Source: Paenibacillus sambharensis (lineage in GTDB: Bacteria; Bacillota; Bacilli; Paenibacillales; Paenibacillaceae). Taken from it: a stretch of 64,000 nt of DNA. Location of the stretch: contig NZ_QKRB01000044.1 of the NCBI RefSeq assembly GCF_003233845.1, forward strand, positions 248,001 to 312,000. Reading direction: 5' to 3'. This document shows positions 43,449-52,241 of this stretch, piece by piece. The translations under genes were made by a program, and so were the position numbers. The notes under the pieces are model-generated. The model did no database searches. It saw only the letters and a program-made list of their open reading frames with translations, and was not told where the DNA came from. How positions within the stretch are numbered: position 1 is the stretch's first letter; every line of letters starts with the position of its first letter.

Positions 43449-44111
43449 TTATTCTGCTGCCTGCGGTTCCGCTGCCTGATAGCCCTTCAGCTCAACCGTC
43501 ACCTTCTCCATTACAGGCGGATCCTCTGGGCGGTCGCTGGCACCTGTCGGCAGATTGACAATGGCATCCACCATTTCCATCCCCTCCGTAACAGCTCCAA
43601 ACGCGGCATACTTGCCATCCAGATGGGTGGCGTCCGCAACCATGATGAAGAACTGGGAACCGGCCGAATCATAAGACGAGCCTGAGCGTGCCATGGAGAT
43701 TACCCCGCGGGTATGCTTCAGATTGTTCGAGTACCCGTTTGCGTTGAATTCTCCTTTGATGCTGTATCCCGGGCCCCCCTTGCCAGTACCTTCAGGGTCA
43801 CCGCCCTGAATCATGAATCCGGGGATGACGCGGTGGAAGATCGTTCCGTTGTAGAAACCTTTGCTAGCAAGCGAGATGAAATTATCCACTGTATTCTTGG
43901 CGACCTCGGGGTACAGCTCCACCTTAATCGTGCCGCCGTCCTTCATCTGGATCGTAACGACTGGATGCGGTGCAGCCGGGTCGTAGGCATTGCGGCCGCT
44001 TTGCTCCGTAGTGGTCTCTGGTCTTGGCCCGCAGCCTGCGGCAGCCGCCAGAAGCAGCATAATTGCGGCCGCTATGAGGGGCTGGAACCATTTAAGTGTC
44101 TGTCTGTTCAT
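43449..44111 (-). CDS. Cyclophilin-type peptidyl-prolyl isomerase, lipoprotein
   Basis: 220 residues from an ATG at 44111 with AAGGTGG 9 nt upstream; the longer open frame to 44252 has no support. The signal peptide ends in AAAAGC (lipid Cys about 27). The cyclophilin domain carries NFISLASKGFYNGTIFHRVIPGFMIQGGD, KHTRGVISMARSG, SAGSQFFIMVAD and AFGAVTEGMEMVD. It should catalyse proline cis-trans isomerisation at the outer face of the membrane, helping secreted proteins fold. No neighbour shares its strand closely, so it is probably monocistronic. Confidence 0.93.
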   Translation of the reverse strand: MNRQTLKWFQPLIAAAIMLLLAAAAGCGPRPETTTEQSGRNAYDPAAPHPVVTIQMKDGGTIKVELYPEVAKNTVDNFISLASKGFYNGTIFHRVIPGFMIQGGDPEGTGKGGPGYSIKGEFNANGYSNNLKHTRGVISMARSGSSYDSAGSQFFIMVADATHLDGKYAAFGAVTEGMEMVDAIVNLPTGASDRPEDPPVMEKVTVELKGYQAAEPQAAE

Positions 44112-44272
44112 GTCGTAAGTCCACCTTTTATTTGAAATATCAGCCGGTCCTATTATACGACTTGGCCGGGTATTGGTACAAATCAGCCGGACCCCGTCCA
44201 TTCGAACAGGCAGAGGAAGCTTCGGGGCATATAATGAGTCATATACCTGCAAGAAGACGGGGGTGATTCAGC

Positions 44273-44662
44273 ATGATAATCATGCATCCGGAGGCTCAGT
44301 ATGTACAGCGGCTTATGGGTCAAGTGGTCGGTGTAACGCTGCGGGACGGACAATATTATATAGGCCGTATCGTAGGTGTGAAGGATGGGGAGCTTATTCT
44401 GGCTGGTTTGCGCGGCAACGGGCGTGTGACGGGCAAGGGAGGCAAACGGGACCAAGCTCAAATATCAGGCTTTCTCGGCTCGCTGCTGGGCGGAGCACTG
44501 GGTGCCCCAGCTGCCGCAGGAGCCGCCGGAGCCGCCGGTGCAGCCGGAGGAGCTTTACCCGGGATGTTTGGCATGGTTGGCAGAGCCTGGCCGACAATCA
44601 AGATCGGCTTTGGCATGCTGCGGTATATCTGGCCGCTTGTCGGCAGGTTTATTTTCAAGTAA
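44273..44662 (+). CDS. Hypothetical protein with Sm-like N-terminus and Ala/Gly repeat
   Basis: 129 residues. The first 45 (QRLMGQVVGVTLRDGQYYIGRIVGVKDGELILAG) look like a short beta-barrel of the LSm/Hfq kind: two conserved half-motifs with the central GQYYIGRI. Then come a basic linker, a stretch rich in GA repeats (about 70-95) and a hydrophobic C-terminus. The ribosome binding site GGGGGTGA is good. I do not know a named family; a spore coat or surface role is possible given the low-complexity repeat. Confidence 0.65.
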   Translation: MIIMHPEAQYVQRLMGQVVGVTLRDGQYYIGRIVGVKDGELILAGLRGNGRVTGKGGKRDQAQISGFLGSLLGGALGAPAAAGAAGAAGAAGGALPGMFGMVGRAWPTIKIGFGMLRYIWPLVGRFIFK

Positions 44663-44686
44663 GGGTGAGTGAAGATAGCGGGTAAG

Positions 44687-44714
44687 CCGTCAGTGCGCAA
44701 ACGCTGGCGGTTTT
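44687..44714 (+). terminator. Terminator of the hypothetical gene
   Basis: CCGTCAG and CTGGCGG (one G-U pair) with a 10-nt loop, then TTTT. Confidence 0.6.
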
Positions 44715-44772
44715 CGCTGTGTGGATAAATAAGGATAATGGCATATAATAAACAAACTATGGAAGGGTTTTT

Positions 44773-44880
44773 ATGCAGGAAAACAGACAGATATGTCGAT
44801 ATGCAGAAAATTGTAAAGGAATTATTAAGATTTTGTTGCGCTTCACCAGCCGACTTATTATTATGGAAATTGTGACTTAA
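44773..44880 (+). CDS. Possible 35-residue protein
   Basis: A 35-codon frame with GGAAGGG 5 nt before the ATG and a TATAAT at 44744. It is basic with two cysteines in the N-terminal half (ICRYAENC). No -35 box is evident and no relatives are known to me. It is the only coding signal in the 335-bp gap 44663-44997. Confidence 0.22.
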   Translation: MQENRQICRYAENCKGIIKILLRFTSRLIIMEIVT

Positions 44881-44946
44881 TGCCAATAGCCTTCGAACGA
44901 TGTCGAATATTCAATTGGCGGCGCTGGATGAAATACAGCAGAAACG

Positions 44947-44983
44947 GAAACGATAGGCTTCAAAGCCAGGGTTTCTTTATTTT
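44947..44983 (+). promoter_or_regulatory. Hairpin with T run just before the Na/Pi cotransporter gene
   Basis: GAAAC (44947) pairs with GTTTC (44971) around an inner GGCT/AGCC stem, followed by TTTATTTT. It ends about 15 nt before the start codon, next to the ribosome binding site. It could be a weak attenuator; stability is modest. Confidence 0.3.
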
Positions 44984-44997
44984 AGGGAGGCAGCGGA

Positions 44998-46611
44998 ATG
45001 GATTGGCAGGAACTGATTTTTAAGTTTGTCGGAGGACTCGGTATATTCCTGTTCGGTATCAAGTATATGTCCGAGGGACTGCAGAAGACCGCAGGAGATA
45101 AGATGAGGAATCTGCTGGCGACCTACACGTCGAACCCGCTCCTGGGTGTGCTGGTGGGGATTGTGGTTACCATCCTGATTCAGACGTCAACCGGAACGAC
45201 AGTTATGGCCATCGGGCTTATCAATGCAGGCCTTATGACACTTCGCCAAGCGATTGGTGTCATTATGGGGGCCAATATCGGCACCACGATGACAGCATTC
45301 ATTGTCGGGATCAAGATTGAAAATTATGCGCTTCCGATTATCGGTGTTGGCGCGTTCTTGCTGTTCTTCATCGGCAAGAAGAAGGTTCAGTACATAGGCC
45401 AGATCATATTTGGCTTCGGCACACTCTTCCTGGGCCTTTCCACGATGGGCGGCGGGCTGAAGCCCCTGAGGGACCTGGAGATATTCACAAATTTCATGGT
45501 GGATTTGTCGCACAACTCCATTCTGGGTGTCTTAGTCGGCACGGTGTTTACAATGATTGTCCAGAGTTCGAGCGCTACCATCGGCATATTGCAGCAGATT
45601 GCTGACGAAGGCATGATTTCACTCCAGGCGGCCCTGCCAGTCCTGTTCGGCGATAACATCGGCACGACCATTACGGCTGTCCTAGCTTCCATTGGCGCGA
45701 CGGTTGCGGCAAAGCGGGCAGCCCTGGTTCACGTAATATTCAACGTGTGCGGTACGATCATCTTCACGCTGGCACTGCCTATTGTGCATAATGTGGTGCT
45801 CTGGCTTGGCGAGGATGTCAATGTGCGTATGCAGATTGCATATGCACACGGCCTGTTTAATACGGCGAATACCTTGCTCTTCCTGCCTCTGATTCCGGTG
45901 CTGGCCTGGATTGTAACCCGGATCATCCCGGGCAGCATGCAGGAGCTGGAATTCAAGCCAAAGTTTCTGGACCAGCGCTTGCTGGCAACCCCGTCAGTTG
46001 CGCTCGGACAAGCTCAACATGAGATCATTCGTATGGGAGGCTACGCGCGGGAGACATTAAATGACGCGTCAACCTTCTTCTTCGGGCGTGATCCTAAGGT
46101 AGCGAACCTGGCGATGCAGAAGGAACAGCTGATTAATGAGCTGGACCGGAAGATTACTGAGTACATGGTAAAGATCCAGCAGAACGGGCTTCCTGAGGGT
46201 GAGTCCGAGAAGGCTTCAGTGCTGATGCAGACGATCAATGACATTGAACGGATCGGCGACCATGCCGAGAATATCGTGGAGCTGTCGGAGTTCAGTGTAA
46301 CCAATAAGGTTGACTTCTCCGAGGATGCGATGCAGAATTTGCGGGACATGCTGGAGCTGGCGGACAAGACGGTCGAGCGCGCCTTGTATGCGCTTGAGCA
46401 CCAGGACAGGGAAGCGGCTGAACAGGTGCTGGCTTATGAAGCGGAGCTGGACCGGATGGAGGTCATGTTCCGCAAGGGCCACATTCAGCGTCTGAACCAG
46501 AATCTGTGCACCGGCAATTCGGGTGCTGTGTTCCTGGATATCCTGAGCAATCTGGAGCGGGTGGGCGACCACAGCAAGAATATAGCACAGTATATTTTGT
46601 ACGGGGAATAG
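44998..46611 (+). CDS. Na/Pi cotransporter family protein with C-terminal PhoU-like domain
   Basis: 537 residues. The membrane part (about 1-310) has the two inverted QSSS-type repeats of the family: ILIQTSTGTTVMAIGLINAG with GANIGTTMTAFIVG, and MIVQSSSATIGILQQIADEG with GDNIGTTITAVLAS. A PhoU-like helical part (about 340-530; INDIERIGDHAENIVELSE, NLERVGDHSKNIAQYIL) follows. It probably couples sodium to phosphate movement. It resembles B. subtilis and clostridial NptA/YjbB-type proteins. It has its own leader and terminator. Confidence 0.94.
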   Translation: MDWQELIFKFVGGLGIFLFGIKYMSEGLQKTAGDKMRNLLATYTSNPLLGVLVGIVVTILIQTSTGTTVMAIGLINAGLMTLRQAIGVIMGANIGTTMTAFIVGIKIENYALPIIGVGAFLLFFIGKKKVQYIGQIIFGFGTLFLGLSTMGGGLKPLRDLEIFTNFMVDLSHNSILGVLVGTVFTMIVQSSSATIGILQQIADEGMISLQAALPVLFGDNIGTTITAVLASIGATVAAKRAALVHVIFNVCGTIIFTLALPIVHNVVLWLGEDVNVRMQIAYAHGLFNTANTLLFLPLIPVLAWIVTRIIPGSMQELEFKPKFLDQRLLATPSVALGQAQHEIIRMGGYARETLNDASTFFFGRDPKVANLAMQKEQLINELDRKITEYMVKIQQNGLPEGESEKASVLMQTINDIERIGDHAENIVELSEFSVTNKVDFSEDAMQNLRDMLELADKTVERALYALEHQDREAAEQVLAYEAELDRMEVMFRKGHIQRLNQNLCTGNSGAVFLDILSNLERVGDHSKNIAQYILYGE

Positions 46612-46620
46612 AGAGTAGAA

Positions 46621-46662
46621 GTGACGCGTTTGCTGAGGCTGGCAGGCGCGTTACTTTTTTTT
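46621..46662 (+). terminator. Intrinsic terminator of the Na/Pi cotransporter gene
   Basis: GTGACGCG and CGCGTTAC form an 8-bp stem (one G-U pair), followed by eight T residues. Confidence 0.9.
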
Positions 46663-46694
46663 CCACATTTCGTGTAAGACTTCCGTAAAGAAGG

Positions 46695-46723
46695 TTGATA
46701 TTGGAATTTCCCTGTGCTATTAT
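46695..46723 (+). promoter_or_regulatory. Promoter of the second cold shock gene
   Basis: TTGATA, 17-nt spacer, TATTAT. The predicted start near 46730 lies before the hairpin at 46752, so the hairpin is part of a leader of about 135 nt, the same length as for the first csp gene. Confidence 0.7.
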
Positions 46724-46751
46724 GGGGCTATCCGAACGAGAACTCCCTTAC

Positions 46752-46815
46752 AATTCACATGTTGTAAAAGGTGATCAGCTTGGATTGGTACCTTTTACAA
46801 TATGTGAATTTTTTT
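46752..46815 (+). promoter_or_regulatory. Terminator-like 21-bp hairpin in the second csp leader
   Basis: Positions 46752-46772 and 46790-46810 pair over 21 bp with one G-U pair (outer part AATTCACATGTTG), a 17-nt loop, then seven T residues. The outer 13 bp match the leader at 7088; the inner bases GTAAAAGGT/ACCTTTTAC are different yet still pair. It is 50 nt before the csp start. Confidence 0.75.
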
Positions 46816-46865
46816 ATGCATGTTTAAAAAAGGACCATATTAATAACCCATTTGGAGGAATATCC

Positions 46866-47066
46866 ATGCAAACAGGAACAGTGAAATGGTTTAATGCGGA
46901 CAAGGGCTTCGGCTTCATCGAGGTTGAAGGCGGCAACGATGTATTCGTGCATTACAGCGCGATCACAGGCGATGGCTTCAAGACGCTGGACGAAGGCCAA
47001 CGCGTGGAATTCAACGTTGTTCAAGGCAACCGCGGACCACAAGCTGAGAACGTTGTAAAGCTGTAA
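46866..47066 (+). CDS. csp: Cold shock protein (CspA family), second copy
   Basis: 66 residues with intact RNP1 (KGFGFIEV) and RNP2 (VFVHYSAI). It differs from the protein at 7205 at only a handful of positions, such as NADKG for NAEKG and HYSAIT for HFSAIV, and the last 20 residues are identical. The ATG has TTTGGAGGA upstream. It should bind nascent RNA and DNA as a chaperone. Monocistronic, with a structured leader and its own terminator. Confidence 0.97.
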   Translation: MQTGTVKWFNADKGFGFIEVEGGNDVFVHYSAITGDGFKTLDEGQRVEFNVVQGNRGPQAENVVKL

Positions 47067-47085
47067 TATCCTGCAACTCAAATCC

Positions 47086-47119
47086 GGGCTCTTTCCGCTA
47101 CCTGCGGAGGAGCTCTTTT
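47086..47119 (+). terminator. Terminator of the second csp gene
   Basis: GGGCTCTTTC pairs with GGAGGAGCTC through a 10-bp stem with several G-U pairs, then TTTT. Confidence 0.75.
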
Positions 47120-47358
47120 ATATGTCTACGGGGTGGAAAATAAAGGGGGCATGGCAATAGGACCATGCTCCTTTTTGTGCTGCTCTGATAACAGTTCCGG
47201 TGGTCTATACGCTTGCTAGAAGCTGGTTGCTATAATAGAAGAATATAATGGCGGAGGTGACAAAGAGGTACAAACAAGGCAAATCACCGGATGACCGGAT
47301 ACCGGACTGCCGGCAGAAGAAACAGCATGAATAACAACAAGACACGGGAGGAATCGGT

Positions 47359-48921
47359 TTGAAAAACCAAACATCCAAACAAGGTGAACGGCTTTCCATT
47401 TTTATGAAAGCGCTATTCGTTGTGCCTCTTGTACTGACGCTGATCGTATCCGGCTTTTCAATGGAAGTTATGGCCGGTAAAGACAAGAAGGCGCCTACAG
47501 CACCTGCTTCGCTGCAGGCGTCGGGGGTCACGGATACGGCCGTCACGCTTGACTGGCGGCCCTCAAGTGATAATGTCGGAGTCGCAGGCTATTGGATCTA
47601 TCAAGGTACGGCAATGGTCGCCACGACCAAGAACACCACCTTCACGGCGGCGGGACTGCTGCCTTCTACAACCTATTCGTTTGCTGTAAAAGCCGTCGAT
47701 GCGGCAGGCAATGTCTCAGCCGCCAGTAACCGGGTGAGCGTTACCACGATGAGCGGGGTACAGGAACCAGCCCCGGAACCGGTACTTGAGCCAGTGCCGG
47801 CAGATGAGCCGGTTCAGCAGCCGCAGCAGGCTGTTATCGGCTACTATACGGGCTGGTCAACCTATTCGGGCAGGCAGGTTGCCGATTTGGACGGGTCCAA
47901 GCTGACGCATATCAATTATGCATTTGCCAATATCAGTCCAGACTATAAGGTTACACTTGGAGACTCCTATGCGGATGTGGAGAAGCGGTTCACCGGCGAC
48001 CAGACCGGGCAGCCGTTCTACGGCAACTTTAATCAGCTGCTGAAGCTGAAGCAGCGCTATCCGCATTTGAAGACGTTTATATCCGTTGGAGGCTGGTCCT
48101 GGTCAGGACGGTTCTCCGACGCTGCACTTACGGATGCGTCCCGTACGGTATTTGCCAACAGCGCGGTTGAGTTTATCGTTAAGTACGGCTTCGACGGCGT
48201 CGACATTGATTGGGAGTATCCGGTAGTAGGCGGGGCGCCAGGCGGTGTCAAGAGGCCAGAGGACAAGCAGAACTTCACGCTCTTGATGCAGAAGCTCAGA
48301 GAGAAGCTGGATGAACAGGGCGCCCGAGACGGCAAGCAGTACCTGCTGAGCTTTGCGGGAGGAGCAGGAGCCTACTACGCTAATAATGTAGAGCTGGCGA
48401 AGCTGCAGGGCTATGCGGATTTCGTCAATATTATGAGCTATGACATCCATGGCCCGTGGGATTCCCGGACAGGCTTCAATGCCCCGCTGTATAAGGACCC
48501 GGCCAGCGTATTCGCCGGCGCGACAAGCGTCCACGACGCGGTCCAGCTGTATATCAAGGCGGGGGTTCCTGCGGCGAAGGTTGTCATGGGTGTGGCCTTC
48601 TACGGGTACAAGTATGATAATGTCGCGAATGTGAACGGTGGTCTTTACCAGACGTATTCGGGCTCTGCTGCTGTTACGTACTCGGAAATTACGGCCAATT
48701 ATCTGAACAAAGGATATATCCGCTATTTCCACAAGGATTCACTTGTGCCGTATCTGTTCAACGGCTCGAGCTTCATCACCTATGATGATCCGGAGTCGAT
48801 GAGAATCAAAGGAGAGTATGTACGGAACCAGAGTCTTGGAGGGGCCATGATTTGGGCGCTCAGCCAGGATACAGTCAGCGGGGAGCTGCTACAGGCACTT
48901 CACACAGGTATTCAGCCATAA
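47359..48921 (+). CDS. Secreted GH18 chitinase with FN3 domain
   Basis: 520 residues from a TTG with GGGAGG 7 nt upstream. Order: signal peptide (about 1-39), FN3 domain (about 43-132), Pro/Glu linker (133-157), GH18 catalytic barrel (158-515). The catalytic motif DGVDIDWEYP places the acid at Glu286; SVGGWSWSGRF, NIMSYDIHGPWD and GGAMIWALSQD are other conserved GH18 strands. It should hydrolyse chitin outside the cell, for example fungal wall. It is monocistronic. The dispersed palindrome follows 24 nt after its stop. Confidence 0.95.
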   Translation: MKNQTSKQGERLSIFMKALFVVPLVLTLIVSGFSMEVMAGKDKKAPTAPASLQASGVTDTAVTLDWRPSSDNVGVAGYWIYQGTAMVATTKNTTFTAAGLLPSTTYSFAVKAVDAAGNVSAASNRVSVTTMSGVQEPAPEPVLEPVPADEPVQQPQQAVIGYYTGWSTYSGRQVADLDGSKLTHINYAFANISPDYKVTLGDSYADVEKRFTGDQTGQPFYGNFNQLLKLKQRYPHLKTFISVGGWSWSGRFSDAALTDASRTVFANSAVEFIVKYGFDGVDIDWEYPVVGGAPGGVKRPEDKQNFTLLMQKLREKLDEQGARDGKQYLLSFAGGAGAYYANNVELAKLQGYADFVNIMSYDIHGPWDSRTGFNAPLYKDPASVFAGATSVHDAVQLYIKAGVPAAKVVMGVAFYGYKYDNVANVNGGLYQTYSGSAAVTYSEITANYLNKGYIRYFHKDSLVPYLFNGSSFITYDDPESMRIKGEYVRNQSLGGAMIWALSQDTVSGELLQALHTGIQP

Positions 48922-48944
48922 TTCTATTATCCGCGTTTAACCAA

Positions 48945-48985
48945 AAGGGATGTCCACAAGTCATAACGACTTAGGGACATCCCTT
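48945..48985. repeat. Dispersed palindromic repeat, copy 2
   Basis: AAGGGATGTCC and GGACATCCCTT form a perfect 11-bp outer stem around AAGTC/GACTT. The 20 bases AAGTCATAACGACTTAGGGA (48958-48977) are the exact reverse complement of copy 1. It probably also serves as the chitinase terminator, although the following T run is broken (TTCTTCG). The rest of the gap to 49305 holds only the siderophore promoter. Confidence 0.7.
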
Positions 48986-49172
48986 CTTCGTCTCGCTTCC
49001 TGTTATTGGCGTGGCGGCTGAATGCTGATTCTGAAGGGGCAAGAAGACGAATCATGCATGCTTAGAACACGGCTTTCAACAATAATTGTGAGAAAAATAA
49101 CAGGGGTCTAAACGCTTATTCTCTCGCTAATATATAACGGCATTCGACAGAAAATATTCAGATTGACGGGTC

Positions 49173-49224
49173 TTTAGATGCAAAGCAGATAGGCTATATT
49201 GAACTGATAATGATAATCATTTAC
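49173..49224 (+). promoter_or_regulatory. Fur-controlled promoter of the siderophore operon
   Basis: GATAATGATAATCATTTAC (49206-49224) matches the classic 19-bp Fur box at all but the last few bases. It covers the expected transcription start of TTTAGA-16-TATATT (49173-49200). Iron-loaded Fur would block the promoter, so the operon should be switched on in iron starvation. A doubled TAACCGGAAGG lies further down at 49262 and 49282. Confidence 0.9.
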
Positions 49225-49305
49225 AATCTTCTCAACTCTGAATGAGAGTGTTTAACCGGGTTAACCGGAAGGAGCCATGCATAACCGGAAGGGGAGAATT
49301 TATAG

Positions 49306-50667
49306 ATGCCAGATAATGCGTATTATCTGGAAAGCCAGACGCGCAGAGAATCGAATGCGCGTTCATATCCGCGCCGGATCCCGGTCGCTATCCGGGAAGC
49401 GCGGGGCATCCATGTCACAGATGCGGACGGCAGGACATACCTGGACTGCTTGTCGGGAGCGGGAACACTGGCGCTCGGACATAACCACCCTGTTGTGGTA
49501 GAAGCACTGAGGCAGGCGCTGGACTCGTCGCTTCCGCTTCATACGCTGGATCTCACCACACCTGTCAAGGAACAGTTTGTGGATGAGCTGTTCAGCCAGC
49601 TGCCGCCTGAGTTCGCGAAACGGGCCAAAATCCAGTTCTGCGGCCCGTCAGGAGCCGACGCTGTGGAAGCGGCGGTCAAGCTGGTGAAGACAGCGACAGG
49701 CAGACGAACAATGGCTGCTTTTCACGGGGGCTATCACGGCATGACAAACGGGGCACTCAGTCTGACCGGCGCGCTGCATGCGAAGCAGCATGTGCCAGGG
49801 CTGATGCCGGATGTGCATTTCCTGCCTTACCCGTATACGTATCGTTGTCCATTTGGTCTGGGCGGCGAGCAGGGGCATGAGGTGGGTTCCAAATATGTGG
49901 AACGGGTCTTCGCTGATCCGTCCAGCGGCATACTGCCGCCAGCGGGTGTGATCGTGGAGGCCGTTCAGGGGGAAGGCGGGGTCATCCCGGCCCCGGCGCC
50001 GTGGCTGCGCGAGCTTCGCAGAATAACGACCGGGCAGCAGATCCCACTTATTCTGGATGAGGTTCAAACGGGAATCGGACGGACGGGAGCCTTCCTGGCA
50101 TTCGAGCATGCGGGTATAACCCCGGATGTCATTGTGCTGTCCAAGGCAATTGGCGGGAGCCTGCCGCTGGCCGTGGTGGTCTATGATGAATCGCTGGATA
50201 GTTGGGAGCCGGGCGCGCATGCGGGAACGTTCCGCGGCAATCAGCTGGCGATGGCCGCCGGGCTGGCGGTGATCCGCTATATTCGTGAGAACGGGCTGGC
50301 ATTGTACGCTGAGCAGGTTGGCGGAGTGCTCCGCAGGAAGCTTGAAGCTGTTCAGTCGGATACCGGCTGCATAGGAGAAGTTAGGGGCAAGGGGCTGATG
50401 CTGGGCGCGGAAATCGTAGACCGCCGGCTGCCGCCTGACTGTATCGGCAGCTATCCGCAGCATCCAGAGCTGGCAAGAAGCGTGCAGCGTCACTGCCTGG
50501 CGAGAGGGCTCATTCTGGAGCTTGGCGGGCGCTATGATTCGGTCGTCCGGTTCCTCCCGCCGCTTACGGTGACGGAAGAGCAGATTGAAGAGATCGCTGC
50601 TATATTTCATGATGCTGTGCTTGCAGCTGAACGGGAAGCAATGGAGCCCGCAGGGGCAATGGGATGA
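49306..50667 (+). CDS. dat: Diaminobutyrate-2-oxoglutarate aminotransferase (RhbA-like)
   Basis: 453 residues, class III PLP aminotransferase. DADGRTYLDCLSGAGTLALGHNHP, the FCGPSGADAVEAAVKLVK cofactor segment, AAFHGGYHGMTNGALSLTG, DEVQTGIGRTGAFLAFEH and Lys280 (VIVLSKAIGGSLPL) match the 2,4-diaminobutyrate type as in RhbA and Dat. It makes L-2,4-diaminobutyrate from aspartate semialdehyde with glutamate. It is the first gene behind the Fur box, and its stop overlaps the next frame. Together with the decarboxylase it supplies 1,3-diaminopropane. Confidence 0.94.
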   Translation: MPDNAYYLESQTRRESNARSYPRRIPVAIREARGIHVTDADGRTYLDCLSGAGTLALGHNHPVVVEALRQALDSSLPLHTLDLTTPVKEQFVDELFSQLPPEFAKRAKIQFCGPSGADAVEAAVKLVKTATGRRTMAAFHGGYHGMTNGALSLTGALHAKQHVPGLMPDVHFLPYPYTYRCPFGLGGEQGHEVGSKYVERVFADPSSGILPPAGVIVEAVQGEGGVIPAPAPWLRELRRITTGQQIPLILDEVQTGIGRTGAFLAFEHAGITPDVIVLSKAIGGSLPLAVVVYDESLDSWEPGAHAGTFRGNQLAMAAGLAVIRYIRENGLALYAEQVGGVLRRKLEAVQSDTGCIGEVRGKGLMLGAEIVDRRLPPDCIGSYPQHPELARSVQRHCLARGLILELGGRYDSVVRFLPPLTVTEEQIEEIAAIFHDAVLAAEREAMEPAGAMG

Positions 50668-50681
50668 AGGGTGACAACAAT

Positions 50682-52241
50682 ATGAGTTCAGACATCTTTA
50701 AGCAGCCGTTATTTTTGCATTCAAGCGAGTCTTCTCAAGCGGCATACCGGGCCATGATGTCAGGCGCTGCCGATGTGCTGGTGAGGCATTACGCCGGACT
50801 GGAGCAGCCGTACAGCGGGCTGGGACCGGATGTGCTGGAGAGACTGATCGGGAATATCGAGGTGTGTCCCGAGGAAGAAGGCATGCCAATGCCGGAGCTG
50901 CTGGAGCTGATGGGCTCGGCGGTGCTGCGGAATTCCGCGATTGTGACCGACCCGCTCTGCATTGCGCATCTGCACTGCCCGCCGCTCATGCCAGCGCTTG
51001 CCGCGGAGGCACTGATCGCCGCATCCAATCAGTCGATGGATTCCTGGGATCAGAGCATGGCGGCTACCCTGCTGGAAGAGAAGCTGATTCGCTGGCTGAA
51101 TGAGCTGCTCGGGTACGGCCAGCATGCGGACGGCGTCTTCACAAGCGGCGGAACACAGTCGAATTTCATGGGTATTATGCTTGCCCGTGACCATTATGCA
51201 CTGGAACGCTGGGGATGGAATGTACAGCAGCAGGGGCTGCCGCCGGAAGCAGGCAGGCTGCGGCTGCTGTGCTCGGAGGAAGCGCATTTCTCAGTTAAGC
51301 AGGCGGCCTCTCTGCTGGGTCTAGGTCATCAGGCGGTTGTGCCGGTCAAAACCGATGCAAGGCGGCGCATGTGTCCATTGCGTCTCGAGGAGACAATAGC
51401 CAGATTGGTGAGCGAAGGCTTGTATCCATTCGCCATTGTGGCGACGGCGGGCACGACGGATTACGCGGCTGTTGATCCGCTTTCCGCGATCGCGGAGATT
51501 GCAGCGCGGCATGGCATCTGGCTGCATGTAGATGCCGCTTACGGCGGCGCGCTCGCCCTAAGCAGCCAGTATGGCGGACTGCTGGATGGTATCGGAGGTG
51601 CGGACTCGATTACGGTTGATTTTCACAAGCTCTTCTTTCAGCCGATCAGCTGCGGGGCATTCCTGCTCCGTGACAAGCGGCGCTTCCGCCTGCTGCGGCT
51701 GACGGCGGATTATCTGAATCCCGAGGATGAGGAAGGGACAGGACCGCCTAACCTCGTTGTAAAGTCGGTTCAGACGACCCGGCGCTTCGACGCCCTTAAG
51801 CTGTATATGTCACTGAAGCATGTGGGCCGGCGGCAGTTCGGGGAGCTGGTCGACCGTACGATCCGGACGGCAAAGGCTGCTGCAGAGCTGATTCGCAGGG
51901 AATCCTGCTTCACCTTAATGGCGGATCCGGTCATCAATACGGTGGTGTTTGCTTACCGGCCGCAGCTGGCTGAAGGGCGCTTCGCTGGACAGTCTGCTTC
52001 ATCAGGAACCGGGCTTACTGCCGCAGATCAGCTGAACCTGACGATTCGGGAACGGCTGCTAGCCGAAGGGACTGGCGTGATCGCGAGAACGAAGTCGGAC
52101 GGCCGGGTATGTCTAAAGCTGACGATCTTAAATCCCTTGACGGGGCCGCAGCATATCACGGTTTTACTGGAGAGAATCCGGACAATTGGATGGGAGCTTG
52201 AGACGGAAATTCCAAACGGAAAGGAGACAGTGGCGAGATGA
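50682..52241 (+). CDS. ddc: L-2,4-diaminobutyrate decarboxylase (RhbB-like)
   Basis: 519 residues, group II PLP decarboxylase. Motifs are DGVFTSGGTQSNFMGIMLAR, VATAGTTDYAAVDPLSAIAEI, WLHVDAAYGGALALS and the PLP lysine near residue 316 in TVDFHKLFFQPISCG. It removes CO2 from diaminobutyrate to give 1,3-diaminopropane. The ATG at 50682 has AAGGGTGA upstream; an ATG at 50664 overlaps the previous stop. Its TGA overlaps the next ATG (ATGA). Confidence 0.94.
   Translation: MSSDIFKQPLFLHSSESSQAAYRAMMSGAADVLVRHYAGLEQPYSGLGPDVLERLIGNIEVCPEEEGMPMPELLELMGSAVLRNSAIVTDPLCIAHLHCPPLMPALAAEALIAASNQSMDSWDQSMAATLLEEKLIRWLNELLGYGQHADGVFTSGGTQSNFMGIMLARDHYALERWGWNVQQQGLPPEAGRLRLLCSEEAHFSVKQAASLLGLGHQAVVPVKTDARRRMCPLRLEETIARLVSEGLYPFAIVATAGTTDYAAVDPLSAIAEIAARHGIWLHVDAAYGGALALSSQYGGLLDGIGGADSITVDFHKLFFQPISCGAFLLRDKRRFRLLRLTADYLNPEDEEGTGPPNLVVKSVQTTRRFDALKLYMSLKHVGRRQFGELVDRTIRTAKAAAELIRRESCFTLMADPVINTVVFAYRPQLAEGRFAGQSASSGTGLTAADQLNLTIRERLLAEGTGVIARTKSDGRVCLKLTILNPLTGPQHITVLLERIRTIGWELETEIPNGKETVAR

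Noticed and set aside
49277-49501. 74-codon frame overlapping the start of dat as a leader peptide
   Set aside because: AAGGAG is only 2 nt from its ATG, the composition is Arg-rich as in out-of-frame translation, and dat has its own site.
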